A stretch of DNA of 16,998 nt from an uncultured Eubacteriales bacterium (GTDB taxonomy: Bacteria; Bacillota; Clostridia; Christensenellales; CAG-917): assembly GCA_900551145.1 (NCBI GenBank), contig URUQ01000013.1, forward strand, positions 1 through 16,998. Reading direction: 5' to 3'. Position 1 is the first letter of the stretch. Each line of letters opens with the position of its first letter. Made by a program: the position numbers and the translations under genes. Positions 8,477 through 16,965 of this stretch are shown piece by piece. Under the pieces are notes generated by a model, which did no database searches, was not told where the DNA came from, and saw only the letters and a program-made list of their open reading frames with translations.

Positions 8477-9655
8477 TTAGACTATTTCTATACCGTCAAC
8501 TGCTTTTTTGACGAGCGCGTCGATATCCATTGCCTTTTCCGCTTCTCTTACTCTATCGAGTTTTGGGTGAATCGCAGGATTTTTGGGCAAGAATATCGTG
8601 CAACAGTCTTCAAACGGCTCGATAGACGTCTCGTACGTGCCGATTTTTCTTGCAAGAGCCATCGTTTCTTCTTTGTCGAACGCAATGAGCGGACGGAAAA
8701 TAGGAAGCCCTGCACAATCTTCGGTTGACGTCATGCTTTCAACCGTTTGTGAAGCGACTTGTCCGAGGCTTTCACCCGTGATTATTGCCTTGCACTCGGT
8801 GCCTTCGGCAACTATGGTTGCAATGCGCATCATAAATCTACGCATAATAGTAATCATAAATTCCGCAGGGCAAACTCTGTGTATTTCCATTTGAATTTCG
8901 GTAAACGGCACGATATAGAGTTTGATATCCGTTGCGTATTTGCTGACGATATTGCGAAGTTCAACAACCTTTTCTTTGGCTCTTTCCGAGGTATACGGCG
9001 GTGAGCAAAAATGGATTGCGCAAAGTTTCATACCTCTTTTTGCCATCATATAAGCCGCAACGGGGGAATCGATCCCGCCCGAAAGCAACATAAGGCCTTT
9101 GCTCGAACAACCGACCGGAAGTCCGCCCGCTCCGCTTATGACGCCGCTGAACACAAAAGAATAACCGTTTTCTCTTATATCCACCATAAAATCGTAGTCA
9201 AAAGCAGTCAAATCCACTTTGAAGTGAGTATTGGCAAGCACCACACCGCCGAGTTCCGCTGCGATTTCGTAGGACGGCTTGGGGATGCGCTTGTCGGCGC
9301 GTTTTACGGTTACGCGGAATTTGGCGTTTTTGAGTACGCACTCTTCCTCTGCTCTCACCGCAACGTCTTTGAGGCACGCTTTGATATCGCAAAAGCCTTG
9401 TTCCGCTTTGGTTTCCACCTTGTAGGCAACGGAGAGCGAATAGATGCCAAACACTTTTTTGAGTCTGTCTACAATCTCGTTCTCGTCGTCCAAATCGTAG
9501 TTTTCAACGAAATATCTGCCTTGCGAGCGGGTAAAATAGCACTGAATTCCGTAAAGTGCGTGCTTGATGTTTTTTATGAGCAGACTCTCGAAATAGTCGC
9601 GATTTTTGCCTTTCAAAAAGATTTCGCCGTAGCGGATTATTACAACTTTGTCCAT
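8477..9655 (-). CDS. thiI: tRNA 4-thiouridine synthase ThiI
   Basis: ThiI adenylates U8 of tRNA and inserts sulfur to give 4-thiouridine; in some bacteria it also helps make the thiazole of thiamine. The 392 residues hold an N-terminal ferredoxin-like/THUMP region (about 1-165) for tRNA binding and a PP-loop ATP pyrophosphatase with SGGIDSP at 192-198. A C-terminal EDCCTIF (349-355) is typical of Bacillota ThiI. There is no C-terminal rhodanese domain, so this is the short form, close in length to the Bacillus protein. I chose the ATG at 9655 over a TTG at 9661 because AAAGG sits six bases before the ATG and would abut the TTG. A cysteine desulfurase gene ends 9 bases upstream, fitting the known NifZ-ThiI pairing. 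No thiamine genes are nearby, so tRNA thiolation is the likelier role. Confidence 0.96.
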   Translation of the reverse strand: MDKVVIIRYGEIFLKGKNRDYFESLLIKNIKHALYGIQCYFTRSQGRYFVENYDLDDENEIVDRLKKVFGIYSLSVAYKVETKAEQGFCDIKACLKDVAVRAEEECVLKNAKFRVTVKRADKRIPKPSYEIAAELGGVVLANTHFKVDLTAFDYDFMVDIRENGYSFVFSGVISGAGGLPVGCSSKGLMLLSGGIDSPVAAYMMAKRGMKLCAIHFCSPPYTSERAKEKVVELRNIVSKYATDIKLYIVPFTEIQMEIHRVCPAEFMITIMRRFMMRIATIVAEGTECKAIITGESLGQVASQTVESMTSTEDCAGLPIFRPLIAFDKEETMALARKIGTYETSIEPFEDCCTIFLPKNPAIHPKLDRVREAEKAMDIDALVKKAVDGIEIV

Positions 9656-9661
9656 AATCAA

Positions 9662-9666
9662 CCTTT
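9662..9666 (-). promoter_or_regulatory. Shine-Dalgarno of thiI (decides the start)
   Basis: On the minus strand this reads AAAGG and overlaps the stop codon of the desulfurase gene (TAAAGG). It is six bases from the ATG at 9655. This arrangement favours the ATG over the TTG at 9661 and suggests coupled translation with the upstream gene. Confidence 0.7.
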
Positions 9667-10810
9667 ATATTCTTGTGTAATTAGTGAGTTTTTCGAGGCT
9701 TGATTTGATTGTTGACACAATATAATCCACGTCCTCGATATCGTTTTCGTACGAAGTGCTGAAACGGATAATGCCGTCTTTATGTCTGTCGTCAAGCCCG
9801 AGCAATGACTTGAATCTGCTCTCGTGATGAGACGAACACGCCGAGCCTATGCCGACCAAAATTCCCTTGTCCTCGATATCGTGCAAAAGCACTTCACCGC
9901 GCACGTCTTTGAACGCAACCGTAAGAATATTGGGAGCGCAGTTCTCGCTCGGAGAAATGACTGCGATATCGTCGATTTGAGATTGCAATTTTTCAAGCAA
10001 CGCTTGCTTGAAATTGGTTTTTCTTGCGATATCGTCCGCAAAAGACGATATCGAGCGTTCTGTTGCGTCGGCAAATCCCAAAATATTAGGTGCGTTTTCC
10101 GTGCCGGAGCGGAAACCTTTTTCTTGCCCTCCGCCGTACAAAAGCGGTTTTATAGACGTGCCTTTTTTGACGAATAAACCGCCTATACCCTTCGGTCCGT
10201 GAATTTTGTGCGATGATATCGAATACAAATCGACGTCAAGCGCGCGCAAATTCACCTTTATTTTTCCAAACGCTTGCACGCCGTCACTGTGGAAAATGGC
10301 ATTGGGAGCAACCTTTTTGGTGATTTTTACGAGCCTTGCTATATCGTTGATTGCGCCCGTTTCGTTGCTTACGTGCATAATCGACACAAGCGACACGTTT
10401 TCATTGAGTAATTTTTTAAATTCGTCAACGTCGATTGAACCGTCCGTTTTTATAGGAGCAAATACGACATCGTAACCTTGCGCGGAAAGTTGGTTTGCAC
10501 CGTTAATAATGGCGTCGTGCTCGCCGAGACCGACGATAACCCTGCTTCCCTTTGCCTTTCTCGTGCAAAAAAGCGCGGTATTGTCCGACTCCGTTCCGCC
10601 CGATGTAAAATACAATTCTCCGTCGGGTGCGTGAAGCGCACTTTTTATGCTATCTCTTGCGTTTTTGATTTTGACAGACAGTCTAACCGACGGTTTGTAA
10701 AGCGCGGACGGATTGAAAAAATCGTCTATGCTCTCTTTCATAATCATAGACGCTGTTTCGGGATATATTCTCGTCGTCGCGGCGTTGTCAAGATAAATCA
10801 ATTTTTCCAT
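9665..10810 (-). CDS. cysteine desulfurase, NifS/IscS family (ThiI partner type)
   Basis: This PLP enzyme takes sulfur from cysteine as an enzyme-bound persulfide. Recognisable in the 381 residues are YLDNAATT (6-13) and SGGTESDN (70-77). H98 probably stacks on the cofactor and D176 (HSDGVQAFGK) probably binds its ring nitrogen. The Schiff-base lysine is K202 in SSHKIHGPKG, and the persulfide cysteine is C325 in GSACSS. The gene lies directly upstream of thiI, 9 bases apart. By analogy with the Bacillus NifZ-ThiI pair, its main acceptor is probably ThiI (inference). No iscU, sufU or other cluster-assembly gene is adjacent, which argues against a dedicated Fe-S operon. The ATG at 10810 gives a normal family N-terminus but has no clear Shine-Dalgarno. 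A small hairpin lies upstream. Confidence 0.93.
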   Translation of the reverse strand: MEKLIYLDNAATTRIYPETASMIMKESIDDFFNPSALYKPSVRLSVKIKNARDSIKSALHAPDGELYFTSGGTESDNTALFCTRKAKGSRVIVGLGEHDAIINGANQLSAQGYDVVFAPIKTDGSIDVDEFKKLLNENVSLVSIMHVSNETGAINDIARLVKITKKVAPNAIFHSDGVQAFGKIKVNLRALDVDLYSISSHKIHGPKGIGGLFVKKGTSIKPLLYGGGQEKGFRSGTENAPNILGFADATERSISSFADDIARKTNFKQALLEKLQSQIDDIAVISPSENCAPNILTVAFKDVRGEVLLHDIEDKGILVGIGSACSSHHESRFKSLLGLDDRHKDGIIRFSTSYENDIEDVDYIVSTIKSSLEKLTNYTRI

Positions 10811-10823
10811 TTTCTGTTATCTA

Positions 10824-10839
10824 AACGCATATTTGCGTT
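10824..10839. other. short hairpin between the membrane protein and desulfurase genes
   Basis: AACGCA (10824-10829) and TGCGTT (10834-10839) form a perfect 6-bp inverted repeat with a 4-base loop in the 36-base gap. No T-run follows on the minus strand, so a terminator is unlikely. It may be a processing or attenuation site, or chance. Confidence 0.3.
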
Positions 10840-10846
10840 GTATTTC

Positions 10847-11428
10847 TCAATTTTGCTTTTCTTCCGTTTTTGCTTTTGCGCTCTTGATATGTTCGTTTAT
10901 GAGGGCAACCATATATTCGTCTGGTGCAAAAAGCACCTTTTGGCTTATGCCTGTATCCTCCGGCATAAACACGATTTGATATACGCCCATATCGTATGCT
11001 TTATTGCAAAACAAGATATCGAACGTCTTACTATAATCGATGACGTCCACTTGGCTATTGCAACAAATGACGTCCTCACCTTCTACTTTGTCGTGATACA
11101 TATCGTCCATAATGCCGAAACTCGTCACGTCTTTGAATAAAAGTGAAAGCACAACGGATTGTTTGTTTACGACGTCTTTTTTTACGATAACCAGACGCGT
11201 GGGACTTACTTCGTATATGTATTCCTTTGCGGTTTGGTTGTAGATGTGAATACAAACGATTCCCGCGGCAAAAAATACGCCGAAAGCAATCATAAAATAC
11301 CAACTGTAAAATATCGACGTAACCACGAACCCAAGCGAAAACAACACGAGGAAAATCCCCGTCCATTGCAATCGTTTTGCGTGATAGGTTACGTCAACTT
11401 CAACCGATTGAGAATAATTGTCAACCAT
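10847..11428 (-). CDS. small two-helix membrane protein of unknown function
   Basis: I do not recognise a family. The 193-residue protein has two closely spaced hydrophobic helices (about 22-42 and 44-62). A soluble part follows, with alternating beta-like segments such as YEVSPTRLVIVKKD (72-85) and SVVLSLLFKDVTSF (91-104), and a charged Lys/Glu end. Two N-terminal helices followed by a beta-rich domain resemble bacterial PH-like membrane proteins, but this is a weak analogy and the function is open. There is no signal peptide and no obvious catalytic motif. Its ATG overlaps the mutS2 stop codon by one base (TAATG), with AAGGTG five bases upstream, so translation is probably coupled to mutS2. 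That the reading frame, start signal and neighbours all fit makes it a real gene. Confidence 0.8.
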   Translation of the reverse strand: MVDNYSQSVEVDVTYHAKRLQWTGIFLVLFSLGFVVTSIFYSWYFMIAFGVFFAAGIVCIHIYNQTAKEYIYEVSPTRLVIVKKDVVNKQSVVLSLLFKDVTSFGIMDDMYHDKVEGEDVICCNSQVDVIDYSKTFDILFCNKAYDMGVYQIVFMPEDTGISQKVLFAPDEYMVALINEHIKSAKAKTEEKQN

Positions 11429-13476
11429 TATTTCACCTTGTAGTAGTCGTCTTTTTTGACTTTGGTCGTGAGTTTTCCGAATGACACTTGCGCTTCGCCT
11501 CTTTGATTGATTGCTACAAGTTTGCCTTTCTTTTGGAGTGATTTCACAAATACGTTGTCACCTATTTTGAGCGGACTGTCGTCGGGAACGTCATCGACGA
11601 CCGCTTCTTTTTCGTAGTCGGCGGACATAGTTTCGAGTTGCTTGCGAAGTTTCCTTGCCTCGAACAAATCTTTGTCTTCGATTTGCGGTTTGTTCAAAAT
11701 CTCTTTGATTTTGTCAAGTAGGTCGTTGGCTTCTTCGACGCTGTTTTCAATGAGGCGTTTGGTTTCCTTGCGGATGCTTTCGTCAAGTTTTTCGCGCTTT
11801 TCCTCAATGCGTTTTTTCTCGATTTGCGCGTCTTTGAGTGCTTTTGCGGCGTTTTCTCTATCAATAGACGCTTCGTTTACGAGTTCCGCCGCTTTCATAC
11901 GCGTCTGTTCGGCAGCGGTCAAAACGTTGTCGAATTGGCGTTTTTCGGCGGATATTTTGCTCTTTGCGCTGTTGATAATGTTTTCATTCAAGCCGAGTTT
12001 TTGCGCAATTGCCAAAGCGTTGGACGCACCGATTGCACCCATAACCAACTTGTACGTGGGAGAAAACGTCTCGGAATTGAATTCCATAGAAGCGGCAACG
12101 ACGCCCTTTGTCACGAGCGCAAACTCTTTAAGGTCGTTGAAATGCGACGTTATAAGCGATTTGCACCCGACTTTGAGTAAATGTTCGGCAATGCTAACGG
12201 CAAGTGCCGCGCCTTCACCGGGGTCTGTACCCGCGCCGAGTTCGTCGAAAAGAACGAGGGACTTGGGCGTGATAATATCCAAAATCCCGATGGTGTTTTT
12301 GATATGCGACGAAAACGTGGATAAACTCTGTTGTATGCTTTGCTCGTCACCGATATCGCTGTAAACGCCGTCAAACACGGATATATCCGCTTGTTTTGCA
12401 GGCACGTAAAGTCCGCTCATTGCCATTATCGTGAAAAGACCGACGAGTTTGAGCGTAACGGTTTTTCCGCCCGTATTCGGACCGGTTATAAGCAACATTT
12501 TGTCCTCTTTTTCAAGTTGCAAGGACACGGGAACGACTTTGTGCCCGTCGATAAGCGGGTGTCTACCGCCTCTAATGCGAATATAGCCCTCGTTGTTGAG
12601 CGTAGGTCTAACCGCCTTATACTCCCTTGCAAGTTGCGCTTTTGCAAATATCATATCGAGATCGACGATATTTTGATACGACCACGATATATTGTCCGCG
12701 CTTCCCATAATCGTCGACGAGAAATTGCGCAAAATACGCTCGATTTCAAGTTGCTCGTTGACGAGTTCCACTTTGAGTTCGTTGTTGAGTTCCACAACTT
12801 GCATCGGCTCTACAAAAAGCGTAGATCCCGAAGCGGATTGATCGTGTACGAGCCCCGGGATAGAGCCTTTGAAGTCGCTTTTGAGCGGAATGACGTATCT
12901 ATCCCCGCGCATCGTAACGATACTGTCTTGCAAATATTTGGAATATTGCGGTGACGTAATGAAAAGTTGCAATTTGGTGCGGACGTTGTCGTTGAGTTTG
13001 CGTATTCTAATGCGGATTTGTCTCAATTCCGCCGTTGCATTGTCCGCAACTTCCGTCTCGCTCAAAAAGTCCTCAAAAATGCTTTTTTCAAGAGGTTCGT
13101 TCTCGTAAAGTCTGCTTGCGATATCGTATAAAATCGGGCAATCCTTGACGCCAGTCAACGTTTTTTTGATTTTGTGCGCAACTCGAAGTGACCTTCCGAC
13201 CTTCAAAATATCCGCAATGGAAAGCACTGCACCTTTCTTGGCTTTTATAAGTATATCTGCAACGTCGTCAACGGCAAAATTGGGAGAAAGCGAGTATTCA
13301 AACAACACTTTATCCGCTTCCGCCGTTTCGTTGAGTGCGTCGTCGGCTTCGCTTATGGTCTCGAACGGAACGAGGCATCTTGCCTTTTTCTTTCCGCCTT
13401 GCGATTGAGCAAAATCGCTCAATCTTGCAAGTATTTGCGGATATTCGAGGGTGTTAAGACTTTTTGCGTCAAACAT
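11428..13476 (-). CDS. mutS2: MutS2 family ATPase lacking the Smr domain
   Basis: MutS2 is a MutS paralogue without the mismatch-recognition domain. It has been linked to suppression of recombination in Helicobacter and to rescue of collided ribosomes in Bacillus. The 682 residues contain the MutS core with SGSTLFVEP (216-224), Walker A GPNTGGKT (332-339), Walker B LVLFDELGAGTDP (407-419) and TSHFNDLK (443-450). A long charged coiled coil (about 505-620) and a KOW-like segment (about 636-680) follow. It then stops. Bacillus MutS2 is about 785 residues, and the missing part corresponds to the C-terminal Smr nuclease domain. The next gene overlaps the stop and does not encode an Smr domain in its own frame, so this looks like a true domain loss. 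AAGGG lies nine bases before the ATG. It follows pheT by 37 bases, a neighbourhood common in Bacillota. Confidence 0.95.
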   Translation of the reverse strand: MFDAKSLNTLEYPQILARLSDFAQSQGGKKKARCLVPFETISEADDALNETAEADKVLFEYSLSPNFAVDDVADILIKAKKGAVLSIADILKVGRSLRVAHKIKKTLTGVKDCPILYDIASRLYENEPLEKSIFEDFLSETEVADNATAELRQIRIRIRKLNDNVRTKLQLFITSPQYSKYLQDSIVTMRGDRYVIPLKSDFKGSIPGLVHDQSASGSTLFVEPMQVVELNNELKVELVNEQLEIERILRNFSSTIMGSADNISWSYQNIVDLDMIFAKAQLAREYKAVRPTLNNEGYIRIRGGRHPLIDGHKVVPVSLQLEKEDKMLLITGPNTGGKTVTLKLVGLFTIMAMSGLYVPAKQADISVFDGVYSDIGDEQSIQQSLSTFSSHIKNTIGILDIITPKSLVLFDELGAGTDPGEGAALAVSIAEHLLKVGCKSLITSHFNDLKEFALVTKGVVAASMEFNSETFSPTYKLVMGAIGASNALAIAQKLGLNENIINSAKSKISAEKRQFDNVLTAAEQTRMKAAELVNEASIDRENAAKALKDAQIEKKRIEEKREKLDESIRKETKRLIENSVEEANDLLDKIKEILNKPQIEDKDLFEARKLRKQLETMSADYEKEAVVDDVPDDSPLKIGDNVFVKSLQKKGKLVAINQRGEAQVSFGKLTTKVKKDDYYKVK

Positions 13477-13513
13477 AATTATTTGCCCTTAAAAGCTGTA
13501 TTTTTTATTGATT

Positions 13514-15913
13514 TTATCTTATCTTTGCACCGACTTTGCGTTTGAGGACGGAAAGGATTTTTGCCATTTCGGTTGCGATTTCGTCGTCGGTAAGCGTGCG
13601 TTCGAGCGACGAGAATGCAAAGCTCATTGCAACGCTCTTTTTGCCTTGACCGATTTGCTCGCTCTTGTAGGTGTCGAATACCTTTGCGTCGGTGAGATAT
13701 TTGATTTTCGCACCGAGAACCGCGTCCGTCATATCACCCGCAAGAACGCTATCGTCGACTACGACGGCAAGGTCGCGTTCGATAATCGGGAACTTGGAGA
13801 ACGGAGTGAATTTGCTCTTTTCGAGGCGTTTCTCGTTGAAAATTTTGTCGATTGAGACTTCCGCAACGTACAATCTGAAATTGTCGATGCCGTAGTTGTC
13901 CGCAACGTCGGGATGAACTTCACCTACGAAGCCTACGCTTTTGCCGTCGACGATAATCTCCGCACCTCTTCCAGTATGCAAATACGGTCTGGCGGAGCGC
14001 ACGTATTTTTCGTTGATATGGAGCGCCTTGAAAGTCTCTTCGAGTGCTCCTTTAATTGTGAAGAAGTCAACGCCCTCACCGTACATACCGATGCAAAGTC
14101 TGCTCTCTTCGTACGGCAATTCTTTGAGCGGTAACTCTTTTGGCAAATACACGTTTGCGACCTCGAAGAGTTTTGCGCCCTTGTTGAAGTGCGTGATATT
14201 GTAGCACATAGTTTCAATCATGCTGTGCGTAAGCGTGGTGCGCATAACGCTCAACGCCTCGCCGAGCGGATTGACGAGCTTGATTGCATTGCGAGCGGTA
14301 TCGTTTTCGTCGAGATTGAGTTGATTGACGAATTTGGGTGACGTAAACGAGTATGTTACGCTTTCCGATAAACCGCACGCGCAAAGCGTGTTTTTGATGA
14401 TATTGACAAACTTCAAATTGTCGGGAATACCGCCCTTGGTGAGCGTTGCGTATTCAAACAACGTCGGTTTGATATGATTGTAGCCGTAAACGCGGATAAA
14501 CTCTTCCGCAATATCGTTTACACCGACGATATCTTCTCTGTCCTCTTTGACCTTTGCGACAAGGCATTTGTCACCGTCAACCACTTCTATACCGAGTCTT
14601 TCGAGTATGGACACCAAAGCGGATTTGGGCACTTTGCAACCGAGGATTTCTTGGAGTTTTCTCGTTGTGAACTTGATTTCACGCACCTTTTGATAGTCGA
14701 CTTTGACGTCGATTATTCCCTCGACGATATCCCCCGCGCCCATTTGATAAACAAGCGTCAAAGCACGCTTCAATCCGTACTCTTGCGATGCGAAATCGAT
14801 ACCTTTTTCAAATCTTGCGGAGCTGTCGGAACGCAAGTTGAGTGCGCGAGAGGTGCGTCTTACGTTGTCGCGTGCAAATTTTGCCGCCTCGAAAACGACT
14901 TCTGCGGTATCTTGCTTAATACCGCTGTTTTCACCGCCCATAATGCCGGCAACCGCAACGGGCTTGTATGCGTCGCAGATTACGAGCATACTGTCGCTCA
15001 GCGTGTTTTGCTTGCCGTCGAGAGTCTGGATGGTCTCACCGTTCTTTGCGTTGCGAACGATAATTTTTCCACCCTCGAGTTCTCTCTTATCAAAGGAGTG
15101 CATCGGTTGACCGATTTCGGTAAGCACATAGTTGGTGATATCAACGATATTGTTAATCGGACGGATACCAACCGCGCGCAATCTCGATTTGATTTTTTGC
15201 GAGGACGGGAAAATCTTGATGTTTTTCACGCCTGCCGCCATATATCTTGGGCAAAGCACTTGATTTTGGACGTCAACGGTCACCATGTCAGTGACTTTTG
15301 CGCCTGTATTGCTGACCTTATAATCGATTTCAGGTTCTCTACAAGAGGTTTTGAGCGCAACCGCGACTTCTTTTGCCATCTTATAAATGCTGTTGCAGTC
15401 CGGACGATTTGCCGTGACGCTCACGTCGAGAATAATATCGTCGTATCCGAGTGCTTTGAGTGCGTTTTGTCCGAGCGTCGTACCTTCTTCAAAGCGGATA
15501 ATATCCCCCATCTTTTGATTTTGCACGTCGTCTTCCGTCACGCCGACTTCTTCGAGTCCGCAAAGCATACCTTCACTCACTACACCGCGAAGTTCACCCT
15601 TTTTGATGTCGTGACCGTCCGCAAGGTGTGCTCCGTCAAGAGCAACCGCAATGGTTTCTCCGCCCTCGACGGGAACGTTGGTGACGACTTGTATTGTCTT
15701 GCCTCCGATATCGATTTGCGTAACGCGCAAACGGTCGGCGTTGGGATGTTTATCGACTTTGACTATTTTGCCTACTACGACGTTGGTCGCTTGTTTTTCT
15801 TGATATATGATTTCTTCCACTTCAAAACCGATTGCGACGAGTTTTTTTGCAAGCACTTCGGGTTTGACGTCGATATCTACGTAATCTTTAAGCCACGAAA
15901 TAGGAACTAACAT
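13514..15913 (-). CDS. pheT: phenylalanine--tRNA ligase beta subunit
   Basis: PheT is the large subunit of the alpha2-beta2 PheRS; it binds tRNA-Phe and edits mischarged Tyr-tRNA. The 799 residues match the usual bacterial length. An EMAP-like OB-fold tRNA-binding domain (about 40-150, with HPNADRLRV at 56-64) comes first. The B3/B4 editing region follows (about 212-380, with NNIVDITNYV at 254-263 and MHSFD at 271-275). Then come B5 (about 410-480, ending in VYGYN) and an inactive synthetase-like core. A C-terminal FDX-ACB anticodon-binding domain spans about 702-799. AAGGGGG six bases before the ATG overlaps the pheS stop codon, so the two subunits should be made in coupled, balanced amounts. 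A long open frame on the opposite strand across this gene is a coding shadow. Confidence 0.98.
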   Translation of the reverse strand: MLVPISWLKDYVDIDVKPEVLAKKLVAIGFEVEEIIYQEKQATNVVVGKIVKVDKHPNADRLRVTQIDIGGKTIQVVTNVPVEGGETIAVALDGAHLADGHDIKKGELRGVVSEGMLCGLEEVGVTEDDVQNQKMGDIIRFEEGTTLGQNALKALGYDDIILDVSVTANRPDCNSIYKMAKEVAVALKTSCREPEIDYKVSNTGAKVTDMVTVDVQNQVLCPRYMAAGVKNIKIFPSSQKIKSRLRAVGIRPINNIVDITNYVLTEIGQPMHSFDKRELEGGKIIVRNAKNGETIQTLDGKQNTLSDSMLVICDAYKPVAVAGIMGGENSGIKQDTAEVVFEAAKFARDNVRRTSRALNLRSDSSARFEKGIDFASQEYGLKRALTLVYQMGAGDIVEGIIDVKVDYQKVREIKFTTRKLQEILGCKVPKSALVSILERLGIEVVDGDKCLVAKVKEDREDIVGVNDIAEEFIRVYGYNHIKPTLFEYATLTKGGIPDNLKFVNIIKNTLCACGLSESVTYSFTSPKFVNQLNLDENDTARNAIKLVNPLGEALSVMRTTLTHSMIETMCYNITHFNKGAKLFEVANVYLPKELPLKELPYEESRLCIGMYGEGVDFFTIKGALEETFKALHINEKYVRSARPYLHTGRGAEIIVDGKSVGFVGEVHPDVADNYGIDNFRLYVAEVSIDKIFNEKRLEKSKFTPFSKFPIIERDLAVVVDDSVLAGDMTDAVLGAKIKYLTDAKVFDTYKSEQIGQGKKSVAMSFAFSSLERTLTDDEIATEMAKILSVLKRKVGAKIR

Positions 15914-15924
15914 ACCTTGCCCCC

Positions 15925-16944
15925 TTAATTGAATTGTTTAAGAAAACGTACGTCGTTTTCATAGAGCATTTTGATGTTGGGAATGCCGTACTTTATCATA
16001 GCGATACGGTCTATTCCGAATCCGAATGCAAATCCGCTATACACACTGCTGTCAATTCCGCACATATCCAAAACCGCGGGATTGACGATACCTGCGCCGA
16101 GGATTTCAACCCAACCCGTGCCTTTGCATACGCGGCAACCTTTGCCGTGGCACATAGAGCAAGTCACGTCAACTTCAACCGACGGCTCGGTGAACGGAAA
16201 ATATGACGGGCGCAAACGCACTTTGGTGTCCCTTGAGAATATCTTTTCCGCAAAAGTTTGCAAGCAACCTTGCAAATCTCCCATCGTGATATGTTTGTCA
16301 ATGGCAAGACCTTCAAATTGGTTGAAAATGGGGCTATGCGACGCGTCGTCGTCGCTTCTATATACTTTTCCGGGCGACACGATGCGGATAGGCGGTTGCT
16401 GATTTTGCATAATTCTTGCTTGAACTGCAGACGTTTGCGTACGCAAAACGACGTTGTCGTTGACGTAGAACGTGTCTTGCATATCTCTTGCGGGATGGTC
16501 TTTTGGCACGTTGAGCAATTGGAAGTTGTACAAATCGCTTTCGATTTCAGGTCCTTCCGCTACGGTAAATCCCATACCCGTAAATATATCTATAAGCTCG
16601 TTTTTGATAAGTGTGAGCGGATGCAAAGTGCCGACGCCCAAGCCGTTTGAGGGCAAAGTTACGTCGATTTCTTCGGCTTTGAGCCTTGCAAGTTTCTCTT
16701 CTTGCTCGATTTTTGCACTCTTTTCGTTGAGAGCACCTTCCACGACGCCTCTCAACTCGTTGACAAGTTTACCCATATTGGGGCGTTCTTCTTTGGGAAC
16801 GTTTGCCATATCTCTCATTAGCAATGATATTTCACCGCTTTTGCCGAGATATTTGACTCTGACATTATTAAGTTCCGCAGAATTGGTTGCATCTGCAATC
16901 ATTTGCAATGCGGAATTTTTGATGCCGTCCATCTTTTCTTTCAT
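15925..16944 (-). CDS. pheS: phenylalanine--tRNA ligase alpha subunit
   Basis: PheS is the catalytic class II synthetase subunit, activating phenylalanine with ATP and charging tRNA-Phe. The 339 residues are full length. An N-terminal coiled-coil arm for tRNA (about 1-90) is followed by motif 1 around GPEIESDLYNF (131-141), motif 2 around YRSDDDASHSP (195-205) with the EGL that follows, FTEPS (251-255) and motif 3 GFGIDRIAM (308-316). Four cysteines in CSMCHGKGCRVC (262-273) form a zinc-knuckle-like insert before GTGWVEILG; I recall a similar insert in other Bacillota PheS proteins. The ATG has AGGAG six bases upstream. It is the first gene of the right-hand group seen in this window and sits 11 bases from pheT. 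Only 54 bases of leader are visible, and they contain a hairpin. Confidence 0.98.
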   Translation of the reverse strand: MKEKMDGIKNSALQMIADATNSAELNNVRVKYLGKSGEISLLMRDMANVPKEERPNMGKLVNELRGVVEGALNEKSAKIEQEEKLARLKAEEIDVTLPSNGLGVGTLHPLTLIKNELIDIFTGMGFTVAEGPEIESDLYNFQLLNVPKDHPARDMQDTFYVNDNVVLRTQTSAVQARIMQNQQPPIRIVSPGKVYRSDDDASHSPIFNQFEGLAIDKHITMGDLQGCLQTFAEKIFSRDTKVRLRPSYFPFTEPSVEVDVTCSMCHGKGCRVCKGTGWVEILGAGIVNPAVLDMCGIDSSVYSGFAFGFGIDRIAMIKYGIPNIKMLYENDVRFLKQFN

Positions 16945-16950
16945 AAAATA

Positions 16951-16955
16951 CTCCT
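16951..16955 (-). promoter_or_regulatory. Shine-Dalgarno of pheS
   Basis: On the minus strand this reads AGGAG, six bases before the pheS ATG at 16944. It fixes that start. It lies 10 bases downstream of the leader hairpin. Confidence 0.7.
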
Positions 16956-16965
16956 GACAAAACCT

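Noticed and set aside
8466..8485. Possible shared terminator between the convergent PBP and thiI genes
   Set aside because: Only 3 bases separate the stop codons, and I see no stable inverted repeat with a T-run on either strand.
9011..9703. A 230-codon plus-strand open frame across thiI and the end of the desulfurase gene
   Set aside because: It lies opposite two clear genes and its Cys/His/Phe-rich translation resembles no family. It is a coding shadow.
10478..11140. A 220-codon plus-strand open frame spanning the desulfurase start and the membrane protein gene
   Set aside because: It runs through two minus-strand genes and their gap, has no start signal and gives an unlikely Arg/Cys-rich product.
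14474..15910. A 478-codon open frame on the plus strand across pheT
   Set aside because: It is exactly opposite the well-supported pheT, its translation shows no recognisable motif, and no ribosome site stands out. Codon bias of the real gene can keep the opposite strand open.
16130..16165. Four-cysteine cluster in PheS as a sign of a fused foreign domain
   Set aside because: I recall a similar knuckle-like insert at the same place in other Bacillota PheS proteins, and it is followed by the normal catalytic core.
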